Shown piece after piece: positions 7,257-15,199 of a DNA stretch of 64,000 nucleotides; positions within the stretch are counted from its first letter, which is position 1; each line of letters starts with the position of its first letter. A program made the position numbers and the translations under genes. Source of the stretch: Saprospiraceae bacterium (GTDB lineage: Bacteria; Bacteroidota; Bacteroidia; Chitinophagales; Saprospiraceae); NCBI GenBank assembly GCA_016715965.1, contig JADJXG010000001.1:2547501-2611500 (forward strand). Direction: 5' to 3'. The notes beneath the pieces are model-generated. The model did no database searches. It had not been told where the DNA came from and saw only the letters and a program-made list of their open reading frames with translations.

Positions 7257-9482
7257 TTATTGCCATTTATAGCGAACACCCAAATATGGTTTGATTCCGT
7301 TGATGGGTGCAAAAACTTCTGTTGCATTAAAAAAATCCCCGTGCGGATCACTGGCTGCAATGATCGCACTGTGCTGGGTATAGTTGGTGATGTTTTCACA
7401 GCCGAGGTACCAGTCCCAGCGACCTTTTAAATAATTGATCTGTGTTTGCAAGAGAGGATAGGCAGGACTTTTGTCTGTATGATCATGAATCAATTCGTGC
7501 GAATAATTGGGCTTGTCCGGAAGTCTCATTGGGCCAATGTAATTCATGGTCATGTTAACGCTCCAAGTTTTGGACTTACTTTCCCAATCCAGTGAAACCA
7601 ATCCGCGCCATTTTGGAATCATCACCTGTTCTCTGAATCTGAAATCTGCATTGAGCTTGTTGTTCTGATAGCGAAACCCAAATTTTGCACGGATAAAATC
7701 AAAAAATGGATAGCTGATGGTGCTTCCAAGTACCCAGGCTCTTGATTTGCCTTCCAGTTCCTTTATGCTGATCAGAGGTTGAGAATTTTGAAATTGATCC
7801 AAACCAACCACCAGTTGTTTTTCAAAATCAGTGCGATAGGCATCTATATTTATTTCAAATTCTTCTCCAAAGACTTGTGGCTTTCCCACCAGATTTAATC
7901 CATAGTTCCAACTCAATTCATAATCGGGCAGTTTGCCAATGCTCAAAGAGGAATTGCTGGACAAAAGATTAATCTGGTCTGAAAACACCCTGAAAAAGCG
8001 GTAGCCCCTGCCAGCAGATGCCCTTGCAGTCCACTGTTCGGTCATATTGTAACGCAGGTTAAATCTTGGTAGCCAGAGCGCTTTTTGATTGTTTAACCAA
8101 TCCAAACGCTGGCTGGAGCTTACAATAAGTTTGGCGGGTTCCGATTCGCAGTCCTGCCCATATCTCCATTGGTAATCCAACAGCAATCCCGCCACCATCT
8201 GGTTGTATTGGATGATTGGAAATCGAATGTCCTTTGTTTTTTCCTCCGCAATATTGAGATGAAGGGAAGGCCCGGCATCAAGCTGATGAGCCTTGTCGGC
8301 ACTTTCGTAGGTCAGAATAATCTGTGATTGAAAATGATGTTCATTGGCATTTAAAGTGTTTCGCTTGCCAAAGCTGGCGTCCAAATTTGATTTAGAAAAA
8401 TCCCAGATGGAACCAATGGTCATGTTTTTATTGGGCAAACCAAGGTAGCCTACATTGCCTGAGACATTGAAATGACTTAAGATCTGTTGAGACAAATAAG
8501 GATCTTCCATTCTAGTTTGACCTCCGCTGCGAAAATCTCTCAGCGCGTGAAGATTAAATTGACCCTCCCAATTTTTGCTGTGAAAAGTATTTCTCCACAG
8601 TCCATTTAGGCGCAGTGTTCTCGCATCATCGTAAAATCCGTCCTGGTTGTGGTCTCTAAATCCGGAATGACGGGATCCGTGTAAGTAGAGTCCACTGAAT
8701 AGCCCATCTTTCCATTTCTTATTGAGATGAATATTGCCTTCATATCTACCGTGGTAATCACCATAGGCATTCACAAAGACCGGTGGGTCCGTTTCCGGAG
8801 ATACCAACCCGACGTTGATGGCTCCGGTCATGCTTTGCGCGCCATAGATCGAACTTCCTGCACCTTTTTGAATATTGACCCTTTCCAGCCAGGTGCCAGG
8901 AATGAAATCATATCCAAATGTGGAGAGAATACCTGTAAAGACCGGGCGATTTTCAATGAGTTGTTGCGTATATGCACCACGCAATCCCAAAAATTGGATT
9001 TCCCGATTTCCGACGACAGCGTTGTTGTACGAAAGATCCACTGTATTTGAGGTCTGAAAACTTTCTGCCAAACTACAGCAAGCGGCTTTTCTAAATTCAG
9101 ATGCGTGGAGGGTTTCTACATTGAGTGGATTTAAGAGGGAAAAACTATGTGATTTGCGGACTGCTTCGATGGTGACTCCTTCCAATTCAATTCCTTCTTG
9201 TAGAACCAATAAAATTTGATGCATGTCTTTTGGAATAAGGATCGTGTCTGTCTGATAACCGGTATAGGCTATGACCAGAGAATCCTGATGCGGAGGTCTT
9301 GAAATGAAAAATTCTCCTTTTTCATCGGTTTGAGTACCTGTACCTGTATTTAAGAAAAACACGGTTGCGCCTAAAAGGGGTTTTTGGTTTTGGTCTTGGA
9401 CGCTACCTTGTAAAACCTGAGCATGAAGTTTTAGGAATACAGGAAGAAAGACATATATTAAAGTGAATGATTTTGCTTTCAT
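7257..9482 (-). CDS. TonB-dependent receptor with CarboxypepD_reg-like N-terminal domain (probable metal/metal-complex uptake)
   Basis: A 741-residue outer membrane receptor. ATG at 9482 is preferred over the frame start at 9539 because it yields a normal signal peptide (MKAKSFTLIYVFLPVFLKLHA). A carboxypeptidase-regulatory-like beta-sandwich follows (VLQGSVQDQNQKPLLGATVF, about residues 22-105). The plug contains FRKAACCSLAESFQ (near 130) and IQFLGLRGAYTQQLIENRP, then GAGSSIYGAQSMTGAINV. The AACC...SF plug motif recurs in Bacteroidota receptors found beside heavy-metal genes. It sits downstream of a cysteine-rich small protein on the same strand (80 bases between the frames), supporting a metal-related role; copper or another metal is inference only. 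Confidence 0.85.
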   Translation of the reverse strand: MKAKSFTLIYVFLPVFLKLHAQVLQGSVQDQNQKPLLGATVFFLNTGTGTQTDEKGEFFISRPPHQDSLVIAYTGYQTDTILIPKDMHQILLVLQEGIELEGVTIEAVRKSHSFSLLNPLNVETLHASEFRKAACCSLAESFQTSNTVDLSYNNAVVGNREIQFLGLRGAYTQQLIENRPVFTGILSTFGYDFIPGTWLERVNIQKGAGSSIYGAQSMTGAINVGLVSPETDPPVFVNAYGDYHGRYEGNIHLNKKWKDGLFSGLYLHGSRHSGFRDHNQDGFYDDARTLRLNGLWRNTFHSKNWEGQFNLHALRDFRSGGQTRMEDPYLSQQILSHFNVSGNVGYLGLPNKNMTIGSIWDFSKSNLDASFGKRNTLNANEHHFQSQIILTYESADKAHQLDAGPSLHLNIAEEKTKDIRFPIIQYNQMVAGLLLDYQWRYGQDCESEPAKLIVSSSQRLDWLNNQKALWLPRFNLRYNMTEQWTARASAGRGYRFFRVFSDQINLLSSNSSLSIGKLPDYELSWNYGLNLVGKPQVFGEEFEINIDAYRTDFEKQLVVGLDQFQNSQPLISIKELEGKSRAWVLGSTISYPFFDFIRAKFGFRYQNNKLNADFRFREQVMIPKWRGLVSLDWESKSKTWSVNMTMNYIGPMRLPDKPNYSHELIHDHTDKSPAYPLLQTQINYLKGRWDWYLGCENITNYTQHSAIIAASDPHGDFFNATEVFAPINGIKPYLGVRYKWQ

Positions 9483-9562
9483 TTTTAAAATAGAATTTAA
9501 ACAATAAAATGATGGTGTCCCTCTTTCGAAAGGTAACACATGAATAAAGTGAAAGCAAATTT

Positions 9563-10012
9563 CTAACAGGTGAGAGAAGCGTATTCAATCCTGATGAAAC
9601 AACCTGATCGTTGTCGTCGGTCTTGGGTAATCTCAGGATTGATCAGGGCACTGGAGTAAACCTTGATCAGATTTGCAAAGTTCGGAAGAACTTGCGCTTC
9701 AGCAGTGAAGTGGAGGGATTTGGAATCCAAAGAATAGGATTCGGTATTTACTTTTTTATATTGAGTTTCTGACTTGCCACATGATTTTTTAGTGGGTTCT
9801 TCATGGCTTATTTTGCAGCTTCCCGATTTGGAGCAACAGGAATTGGAAAGCAAACCTTCATGACCACAGACCTCAGGATGAGGCAGGAAGGATGTTTGTA
9901 TGGCTTTTTTACAATAACATGAAAAATTGAAAATGTTTAGACCAATCTGACCAACCAGTATGAGGCTACTGATGAATAAAACAAAGGGTTTGATATTTCT
10001 AAAAATCTTCAT
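9563..10012 (-). CDS. Cysteine-rich membrane-anchored small protein (HYC_CC_PP-like, putative metal binding)
   Basis: A 149-residue protein with one N-terminal membrane segment (residues 9-28) followed by a Cys-rich exported region: Cys32-Tyr-Cys34, Cys49, the pair Cys59-Cys60, Cys66 and a further Cys in KKSCGK. The C-terminal half is polar. The layout of TM, a C-Y-C-like motif, then a CC pair resembles the small HYC_CC_PP proteins that accompany TonB receptors in Bacteroidota, though the His and Pro-Pro elements are not clearly conserved. It lies immediately upstream of the receptor at 7257-9482. Metal capture or sensing is inferred from the cysteines and context. Confidence 0.6.
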   Translation of the reverse strand: MKIFRNIKPFVLFISSLILVGQIGLNIFNFSCYCKKAIQTSFLPHPEVCGHEGLLSNSCCSKSGSCKISHEEPTKKSCGKSETQYKKVNTESYSLDSKSLHFTAEAQVLPNFANLIKVYSSALINPEITQDRRQRSGCFIRIEYASLTC

Positions 10013-10062
10013 GCCTTTAAATCAGCTATTGCTAAAAACGCCATTCACAGCATTTTGTTGAA

Positions 10063-11205
10063 TCATTCATTGCAAATCGCCCTGGAAATGACCAGCTTTT
10101 GTATTTCTGAAGTGCCCTCTCCGATGGTGCACAATTTGGAGTCTCGGAAGAATTTCTCCACTGGAAAATCTTTGGTATAGCCATATCCCCCAAAAATCTG
10201 GATGGCATCGGTGGCAGCCTGTACACATACTTCGGAGGCATAATACTTTGCCATGGCCGAATATTTGTTGGTGAGTCGGTCCTCATCTTTCATTTTGCCG
10301 GCTTGCCGGGTCAGGAGTTCAGCAGCTTCGATCTTTATGGCCATATCAGCCAATTTAAAGGCGATTCCCTGGAAGTTGGAAATGGATTGACCAAATTGCT
10401 GTCTTTCTTTAGAATACTGGACAGAGGCCTCGTAGGAGCCTTTGGCAATCCCCAAAGAGAGGGCTGCAATCGAAATCCTGCCACCATCCAATACCTTCAT
10501 GGCCTGTTTGAATCCTTCGCCCACTTCACCCAATACCTGAGACTCATGCACCCTGCAATCTTCAAAAATGAGTTCTGCAGTTTCTGAGGCCCGCATTCCG
10601 AGTTTATTTTCTTTTTTTCCACCTCTGAAACCTGGAGTACCGCTTTCTATGATAAATGCGGTCATTCCGTTGGAGTCCAAAAGTTCACCGGTTCGCGCAA
10701 TGACCACAGCCACATCTCCTGAAATTCCATGGGTGATCCAGTTTTTGGTACCGTTGAGTACCCAATGCTCACCGTCTTTTTTGGCCACACATTGCATGCG
10801 CATGGCATCAGATCCGGTATTCGCTTCCGTCAGACCCCAGGCACCGATCCATTGTCCGGAAGCCAATTTGGTGAGGTATTTTTGTTTTTGCGCCTCATTG
10901 CCAAAGTAGTTAATATGGCCGGTGCAAAGTGAGTTGTGGGCAGCAACGGAAAGTCCAATTGAACTACACACCTTGGCGATCTCTTCAATAATGCAGATGT
11001 ATTCCTGATAGCCAAGTCCAGCGCCACCGTATTCTTCAGGAACGAACACACCGAGATAACCCTGGGTTCCCAACGCATGCATCAGGTCTTTTGGAAAATG
11101 CTGGGCTTCGTCCCATTCCATGACATAAGGTCTGATGTTTTGTTCGGCAAACTCACGCACGCTTTTTCTGATCATTTCCAGCTGTTCCGTATCCTGAATG
11201 GGCAT
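10063..11205 (-). CDS. Acyl-CoA dehydrogenase (short/medium-chain type)
   Basis: A 380-residue FAD enzyme of fatty-acid or branched-chain amino-acid degradation; it oxidises acyl-CoA to trans-2-enoyl-CoA. Visible family signatures: VPEEYGGAGLGY in the N-terminal helical domain, WGLTEANTGSDA in the central beta domain (near residue 123), RQQFGQSISNFQ near 270, QIFGGYGYTKDFPVEKFFRDSK near 335, and IGEGTSEIQ near the C-terminus, where Glu363 aligns with the catalytic base of medium-chain enzymes. The length is normal for the family. Upstream on the minus strand, TATTTTTG at 11224-11231 fits a -7 box. Chain-length preference cannot be assigned. Cytosolic. Confidence 0.93.
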   Translation of the reverse strand: MPIQDTEQLEMIRKSVREFAEQNIRPYVMEWDEAQHFPKDLMHALGTQGYLGVFVPEEYGGAGLGYQEYICIIEEIAKVCSSIGLSVAAHNSLCTGHINYFGNEAQKQKYLTKLASGQWIGAWGLTEANTGSDAMRMQCVAKKDGEHWVLNGTKNWITHGISGDVAVVIARTGELLDSNGMTAFIIESGTPGFRGGKKENKLGMRASETAELIFEDCRVHESQVLGEVGEGFKQAMKVLDGGRISIAALSLGIAKGSYEASVQYSKERQQFGQSISNFQGIAFKLADMAIKIEAAELLTRQAGKMKDEDRLTNKYSAMAKYYASEVCVQAATDAIQIFGGYGYTKDFPVEKFFRDSKLCTIGEGTSEIQKLVISRAICNE

Positions 11206-11270
11206 CTAATCTAAATTTTTTTGCAAAAATATAAAATTCCCCACAATAAAGGAAGTAGACCTAAGGCCTG

Positions 11271-11738
11271 TCAAAGCCAGCGAGGAGTTTGAGATTGGTA
11301 TTGACGATAACTCTCACCGAATTTACGGAGCATTCGTGGCTCTTCATGCAGGAGAATAAATAATTGAAAAACGCAAAACACAAAAAGGGTATAAATGAGT
11401 AGGGTGTAAGATCTAAAAAAAAGGGATTTTGCAAGCAGCATGCTGATCACGCAGACATACATTGGATTTCTTGAATAACAATACAGTCCTGAATCCACCA
11501 TTTGCTGAGTGGGATCGATGGGAGAGAGAGTGCCTTTTCCTGCTATTGCAAATAGGCTTATGCACCATAGAAGGCCAGACAATCCGATCATAAAAATCAG
11601 TGCAGCAATAAAATGAAGCAAATTCAAGTTTTCAGGAAAGTTGTTGTTGTTTTTTATCAGCCACCATGGGATTATGCCAACAACCACTCCAGGCTGAAGC
11701 AGGGTGTAGAAAAGATTTCTGATAAATAGTGAAAGCAT
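11271..11738 (-). CDS. Isoprenylcysteine carboxyl methyltransferase / phospholipid methyltransferase family protein
   Basis: A 155-residue integral membrane protein with about four transmembrane helices (roughly residues 12-27, 39-66, 92-110 and 112-130). The C-terminal half has the family's SAM-binding pattern: SGLYCYSRNPMYV (the RNPMY motif, near residue 90), then LLHEEPRMLRKFGESYRQYQ and a terminal PRWL. This EEP..L..FG..Y..Y...PRW ending is diagnostic of the ICMT/PEMT superfamily. In bacteria the acceptor is generally unknown, so lipid or small-molecule methylation is as far as the call goes. It is upstream of the acyl-CoA dehydrogenase on the same strand. Confidence 0.8.
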   Translation of the reverse strand: MLSLFIRNLFYTLLQPGVVVGIIPWWLIKNNNNFPENLNLLHFIAALIFMIGLSGLLWCISLFAIAGKGTLSPIDPTQQMVDSGLYCYSRNPMYVCVISMLLAKSLFFRSYTLLIYTLFVFCVFQLFILLHEEPRMLRKFGESYRQYQSQTPRWL

Positions 11739-11782
11739 GGATTTATCAAATGATGCAAAACTCTAATTACCTGAATCCTATC

Positions 11783-12018
11783 ATGGCAAATCTACTATTT
11801 GAAAATAGAAGGTTTATCATGGAAGAACCCAAAATGAGTAGCCCACAAATTTACCAATTTATCTGATCCTGGGTAAAGATTGTGACTCTGGTAATGTGGA
11901 AAATGTTATCCACACCATCCACGATGCATGGAGAAAAAATCAAAAGGAAATGGTCCATGGCCTCCAAAATTGCATTAAAGCTCTATGTGAAGAGGGAAGG
12001 AGAACAGTGAAACTTTAA
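11783..12018 (+). pseudogene. Possible frameshifted gene remnant
   Basis: The 334-bp gap between the methyltransferase and the GIN protein contains two abutting plus-strand frames with protein-like composition. The first runs from ATG at 11783 to TGA at 11864-11866. The second, two frames over, runs from 11842 to TAA at 12016-12018 and encodes a Lys/Glu/His-rich helical tail with no start codon of its own. A single frameshift near 11840 would join them into about 75 residues. I recognise no family, and chance is not excluded. Confidence 0.25.
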
Positions 12019-12072
12019 TTTAATTCATAGAAAGAGGAATCCATTCATCATTCCTGATTTTTGCGACAAAGC

Positions 12073-12810
12073 TTATTCTGCTTTTATCACCTCACCGTGT
12101 CCCGTTTTATTGATCTGGAGTTGGGGATTGCCCATATAAATGACATCGCCGCTGCCGGTAAGATTGACCAGCAAGCTATCTGCACAATGCAGTGCGATTG
12201 CACCAGTTCCAAGCAAATTGACGGTTGCATTTTTGGCGGTAGTGGTTTTGGTATTGATTTCTCCGCTGCCTTGTAGCGAAAGCTGAAGTCTATCAACAGT
12301 CCCTTCATTGGTAACAAAGCCCGATCCCAAGATCGATATATCCAAAAATGGTCCTGAATATTTGGTATGTATATCTCCGCTCCCTTGCAAATTGATACGA
12401 TGCAGTCCTCCTCCGTAGGTGTCTTTGTAATTCAGTTGCCCGGAACCCAGAAATTTAACATCTCGCAATTCATCTGTGAACACGGTAATTTTTAGACCAG
12501 CTCTATAGGATACATTGCGTTTTGTTTCTATTTTGAATTGTAAGACGGAATCTACTACTGATATTTCATGACTCGCTATTGCGAGAGAATCACCGTCCAG
12601 TTGAATGGAAAATGGACCCTTTGCCAGTTCAATATCGGCGAATGACTGTACTTTCAGGCTGTGGAAGGCAGAGAGATTTTCTTTCTTTGTAATTTGTGTG
12701 GAATCAACATGCGTGATATTTAATCCTTTTTTTGCCAGAAGCAGAGAGATAAATATGAAAAGGAGAATGGCAGTGATCAATGCGATGAGGATTTTATAAC
12801 TGGTTTTCAT
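12073..12810 (-). CDS. GIN/DUF2807-domain protein with N-terminal membrane anchor
   Basis: A 245-residue protein with one N-terminal transmembrane segment (about 7-26), which may act as an uncleaved anchor or signal. The rest is a parallel beta-helix-like domain of the 'head GIN'/DUF2807 family, seen as recurring LxGSGxxx turns (FLGSGQLNY, LQGSGDIHT, ILGSGFVTN, LQGSGEINT, LLGTGAIAL, LTGSGDVIY). The family is frequent in Bacteroidota envelopes, but no biochemical activity is established. It is last in a four-gene operon after an ABC ATPase, permease and GntR repressor, which suggests a role in the same envelope-stress or export response. Confidence 0.82.
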   Translation of the reverse strand: MKTSYKILIALITAILLFIFISLLLAKKGLNITHVDSTQITKKENLSAFHSLKVQSFADIELAKGPFSIQLDGDSLAIASHEISVVDSVLQFKIETKRNVSYRAGLKITVFTDELRDVKFLGSGQLNYKDTYGGGLHRINLQGSGDIHTKYSGPFLDISILGSGFVTNEGTVDRLQLSLQGSGEINTKTTTAKNATVNLLGTGAIALHCADSLLVNLTGSGDVIYMGNPQLQINKTGHGEVIKAE

Positions 12811-12858
12811 ATACTTGGTGCTTGTAATTTTTTAATTGTATTTCTGATTGGATTTGTT

Positions 12859-13212
12859 TTAATTTTGTTCGACATACTTGCGAAGTTCATCCAGATCGAT
12901 TCCCAGAAGTCTCATTTGTCTTACGGTGTCCGGTAAAACCTCTTTGATGAATTCATCTTTTTTCAAAGCAATCGTTTTCTGATATACATCTTCTGACAGA
13001 TAGAAGCCAATTCCTCGCTTCTGATGAATGATATTTTCATCCTGCAACCATTGGTAGCTCCGTTGTACCGTGTTTGGATTGACCTGAACATTCAGTGCCA
13101 TCTCCCTAACCGAAGGGATTTTATCACCATCCGTCAATTTTTTGTTGAGCACATCTTCCAGGATAACATCTGCAATTTGCATATAGATGGGTTGTTGTTT
13201 TCTAAAGTCCAT
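12859..13212 (-). CDS. GntR-family repressor, YtrA subfamily
   Basis: A 117-residue regulator. Residues 1-75 are the GntR winged helix (QPIYMQIADVILEDVL, KIPSVREMALNVQVNPNTVQRSYQWL), followed by a very short C-terminal tail of two helices. That short tail, instead of a large effector domain, defines the YtrA subfamily, which typically represses its own ABC-transporter operon. Here it lies 3 bases after the permease gene and shares the operon. A perfect GTGTATTA-N6-TAATACAC palindrome over the operon's promoter (14870-14891) is the probable target. The inducing signal is unknown. Confidence 0.88.
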   Translation of the reverse strand: MDFRKQQPIYMQIADVILEDVLNKKLTDGDKIPSVREMALNVQVNPNTVQRSYQWLQDENIIHQKRGIGFYLSEDVYQKTIALKKDEFIKEVLPDTVRQMRLLGIDLDELRKYVEQN

Positions 13213-13214
13213 AA

Positions 13215-13982
13215 TTACAATTCTTTTTCGCGTAACTTAAATAATGATGTAGCCATAATGGTCAGAAAAAAGATGAAGCCAATCAGGTATCTGATCCATT
13301 TTTGTTCAACGATATGCTCAAACGGAAAGTCAATAGACACATGATCCTTGACCATTAAAACACCGATGAAAAAATCATAAAAAACAATTCTGAAAAACAA
13401 AAACGAAACCAGACCAATCATTATCGTGAGCAGGAAAAGGGAGAATGTAGTTTTTATGATGCTGTACCTTGGTTGCCAAATGGATCCCAATATGTAAATG
13501 CTCTGAGCCACTAAGATGGAGGGAATCATTTCAAAAATGTCTCCAAATCCAAGAGTTTCGGACATGACTTCTCTGGTAGTGAAAAGCTGAATCAACCAGG
13601 GAGCAATTAGGGAAATCAGGTAAAAACAGATTATAAAGCTTACCGGTATGACCAATGCGACCATGGTCCATTTGGATATAAGTTTTTCCAAGGGGCTTGC
13701 AGGAATCGCAAGATAGTTTTGTCTGCTTGCTGTTTTGGCCAATTCAATAAAGCTCAAACTGGCAAATATGATAGACATGATGGCAAGAGATGAGCCCAGA
13801 CTTTCAATTCTGTAGGGGGAATCGATTGATTCACTTCCCAATAGCTGGATCGGCAAAGACAAAAACATAATGCCTAAGATGCTTGTAAATACAATGGCAA
13901 TGGTACTCTTGCTGTGATTCCACTCCCTGAGCAATAGGAATTTGAAACGGGTAAATTGAAATATAAAAGTTGATGAGGACAT
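13215..13982 (-). CDS. ABC transporter permease-like membrane protein
   Basis: A 255-residue polytopic membrane protein with about six transmembrane helices (for example near 28-48, 66-83, 112-133, 160-175, 185-205 and 231-247). It begins with a cytosolic stretch containing FLLLREWNHSKST, reminiscent of ABC-2-type permeases. It lies between the ATPase gene (12 bases upstream) and the GntR repressor gene (2 bases downstream), as expected for the membrane subunit of a YtrA-type transporter. No substrate-specific motif is visible; export of a lipid, peptide or antibiotic is a family-level guess. Confidence 0.75.
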   Translation of the reverse strand: MSSSTFIFQFTRFKFLLLREWNHSKSTIAIVFTSILGIMFLSLPIQLLGSESIDSPYRIESLGSSLAIMSIIFASLSFIELAKTASRQNYLAIPASPLEKLISKWTMVALVIPVSFIICFYLISLIAPWLIQLFTTREVMSETLGFGDIFEMIPSILVAQSIYILGSIWQPRYSIIKTTFSLFLLTIMIGLVSFLFFRIVFYDFFIGVLMVKDHVSIDFPFEHIVEQKWIRYLIGFIFFLTIMATSLFKLREKEL

Positions 13983-13994
13983 GTTTGAAATTTT

Positions 13995-14855
13995 TTAGAT
14001 TTGGCCAATGCGTGATTTGTATTTTTCCAGAATGGATTTGATCTGATCTTTCTTCATCAGGATCGCGTTAAATAAGACTTCTACATCCACACTGGAATGA
14101 AGCCCTTCGGTATTTTCTCGAATGCTGAGATAACCTCCACTGATGCGTTCTGCATATAGAACTCCCTGGGGTTCAGTCATGCTATGATGTACTTCAAAAT
14201 ATAGGGCATTGGCAATTTCTTCCAGACTGTGGTTAAAAATAATTTTTCCATCTTCAAGAATAAGGATTGGGTCGATAAGATTGACCATATCTCTTACCTG
14301 GTGGGTGGAGATGATCACAATTCTTTGATCCAGCATGGCTTCAGTGATCAGCTTGCGAAACTGTGATTTGGAAGGAATGTCCAGTCCGTTGGTGGGTTCG
14401 TCCAGAATGACGATTCTTGCATTGGATGCCAGGGCAAAACTGAGCATGACCTTTTTCTTTTGTCCAAAGGATAGTTTATTTAATTTGAGCTGACCTTCCA
14501 GACCGAATTCAGTAATCAGACTGAAAAACTGATCAAAGTCAAATCCCGGATAAAATGGCGCGTAAGTATAGAGATAGGCTATGATCGATAAATCCGGTAT
14601 ATAAGGTTCTTCCTGGACATAACAGATGTCTGCCAGCATATCCGGGTGACGGTCAGTTGCGTCAAAGCCCATGACATCTACCGTTCCTTTTACAGGGAAT
14701 AGAAGACCATTGATTAACCTTAACAAGGTAGTTTTTCCGGCACCGTTTTTTCCAAGCAGTCCATAGATGTTTCCTGCTGTCAATTGCAGATCGAGGTTTT
14801 CAAAGAGGTTTTTTCTTTTGCCGTATTTGAATTCCAGATTTTTTAAATGAATCAT
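13995..14855 (-). CDS. ABC transporter ATP-binding protein (YtrB-like)
   Basis: A 286-residue ATPase. Walker A is GKNGAGKT (residues 35-42), the Q-loop region reads CYVQEEPYIPD, the signature is LSFGQKKK (near 134), Walker B with the catalytic Glu is IVILDEP (near 155), and the switch His is in IISTHQVRD. About 70 residues follow the nucleotide domain and may contact the permease. It is the first gene of a four-gene operon (ATPase, permease, GntR, GIN protein), driven by a promoter with a palindromic operator 15 bases upstream of its start. Inner membrane, cytosolic face. Confidence 0.92.
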   Translation of the reverse strand: MIHLKNLEFKYGKRKNLFENLDLQLTAGNIYGLLGKNGAGKTTLLRLINGLLFPVKGTVDVMGFDATDRHPDMLADICYVQEEPYIPDLSIIAYLYTYAPFYPGFDFDQFFSLITEFGLEGQLKLNKLSFGQKKKVMLSFALASNARIVILDEPTNGLDIPSKSQFRKLITEAMLDQRIVIISTHQVRDMVNLIDPILILEDGKIIFNHSLEEIANALYFEVHHSMTEPQGVLYAERISGGYLSIRENTEGLHSSVDVEVLFNAILMKKDQIKSILEKYKSRIGQI

Positions 14856-14869
14856 ATTCTATTGTTTTA

Positions 14870-14891
14870 GTGTATTACATAACTAATACAC
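14870..14891. promoter_or_regulatory. Palindromic operator of the YtrA-type operon
   Basis: GTGTATTA (14870-14877) and TAATACAC (14884-14891) form a perfect 8-bp inverted repeat around the 6-bp spacer CATAAC. The site covers the expected transcription start of the operon and lies directly downstream of the -7 box. A dimeric winged-helix repressor such as the operon's own GntR protein is the obvious candidate to bind it. Confidence 0.75.
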
Positions 14892-14893
14892 CA

Positions 14894-14926
14894 CAAAGGT
14901 ATGTTGGTGGATCTAAATTGTCCAAA
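14894..14926 (-). promoter_or_regulatory. Promoter of the ABC/GntR operon
   Basis: On the minus strand TTTG (14926-14923) and TACCTTTG (14901-14894) match the Bacteroidota -33 and -7 elements, with 21 bases between them. The predicted start near 14888 gives a leader of about 33 bases before the ATPase start codon and falls inside the operator. Confidence 0.65.
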
Positions 14927-15199
14927 TTTTTTTCAACATTTTTTTATAATTTTATTTTTATAATGTATAAAATACAGAATAATAATTATATATAAAATAT
15001 TTGGACTCAAAAAATCGTTCCATTTCAGCCTTGTCCTTGGGAATATACAAGGCTAAGGATTGCTGATCTGAGCAAACAAGCCTTGATTTTTAAAGAATTG
15101 AATGGGATTTATAAGTCTGGGTTAAATAAGTTATTGCACCGCCAATCAGCAGCGGTTACCTTACCATTTTTGCAATTCCAGAAGATGAAATACGATTCC
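14927..15199. other. AT-rich intergenic region with a hairpin
   Basis: Together with the promoter, this fills the 344-bp gap between the ABC operon and sppA. It is strongly A+T rich at 14930-15000. AGCCTTGT (15027-15034) and ACAAGGCT (15047-15054) form an 8-bp stem with a 12-base loop. Read on the minus strand it lies downstream of sppA and is followed, 11 bases on, by a T-run, so it may be a weak terminator of the long sppA operon. No gene is supported. Confidence 0.4.

Noticed and set aside
15027..15054. Hairpin upstream of the ABC operon as a riboswitch or attenuator
   Set aside because: It is upstream of the mapped -33 element and outside the ABC transcript; as sppA 3' structure it is at most a weak terminator.
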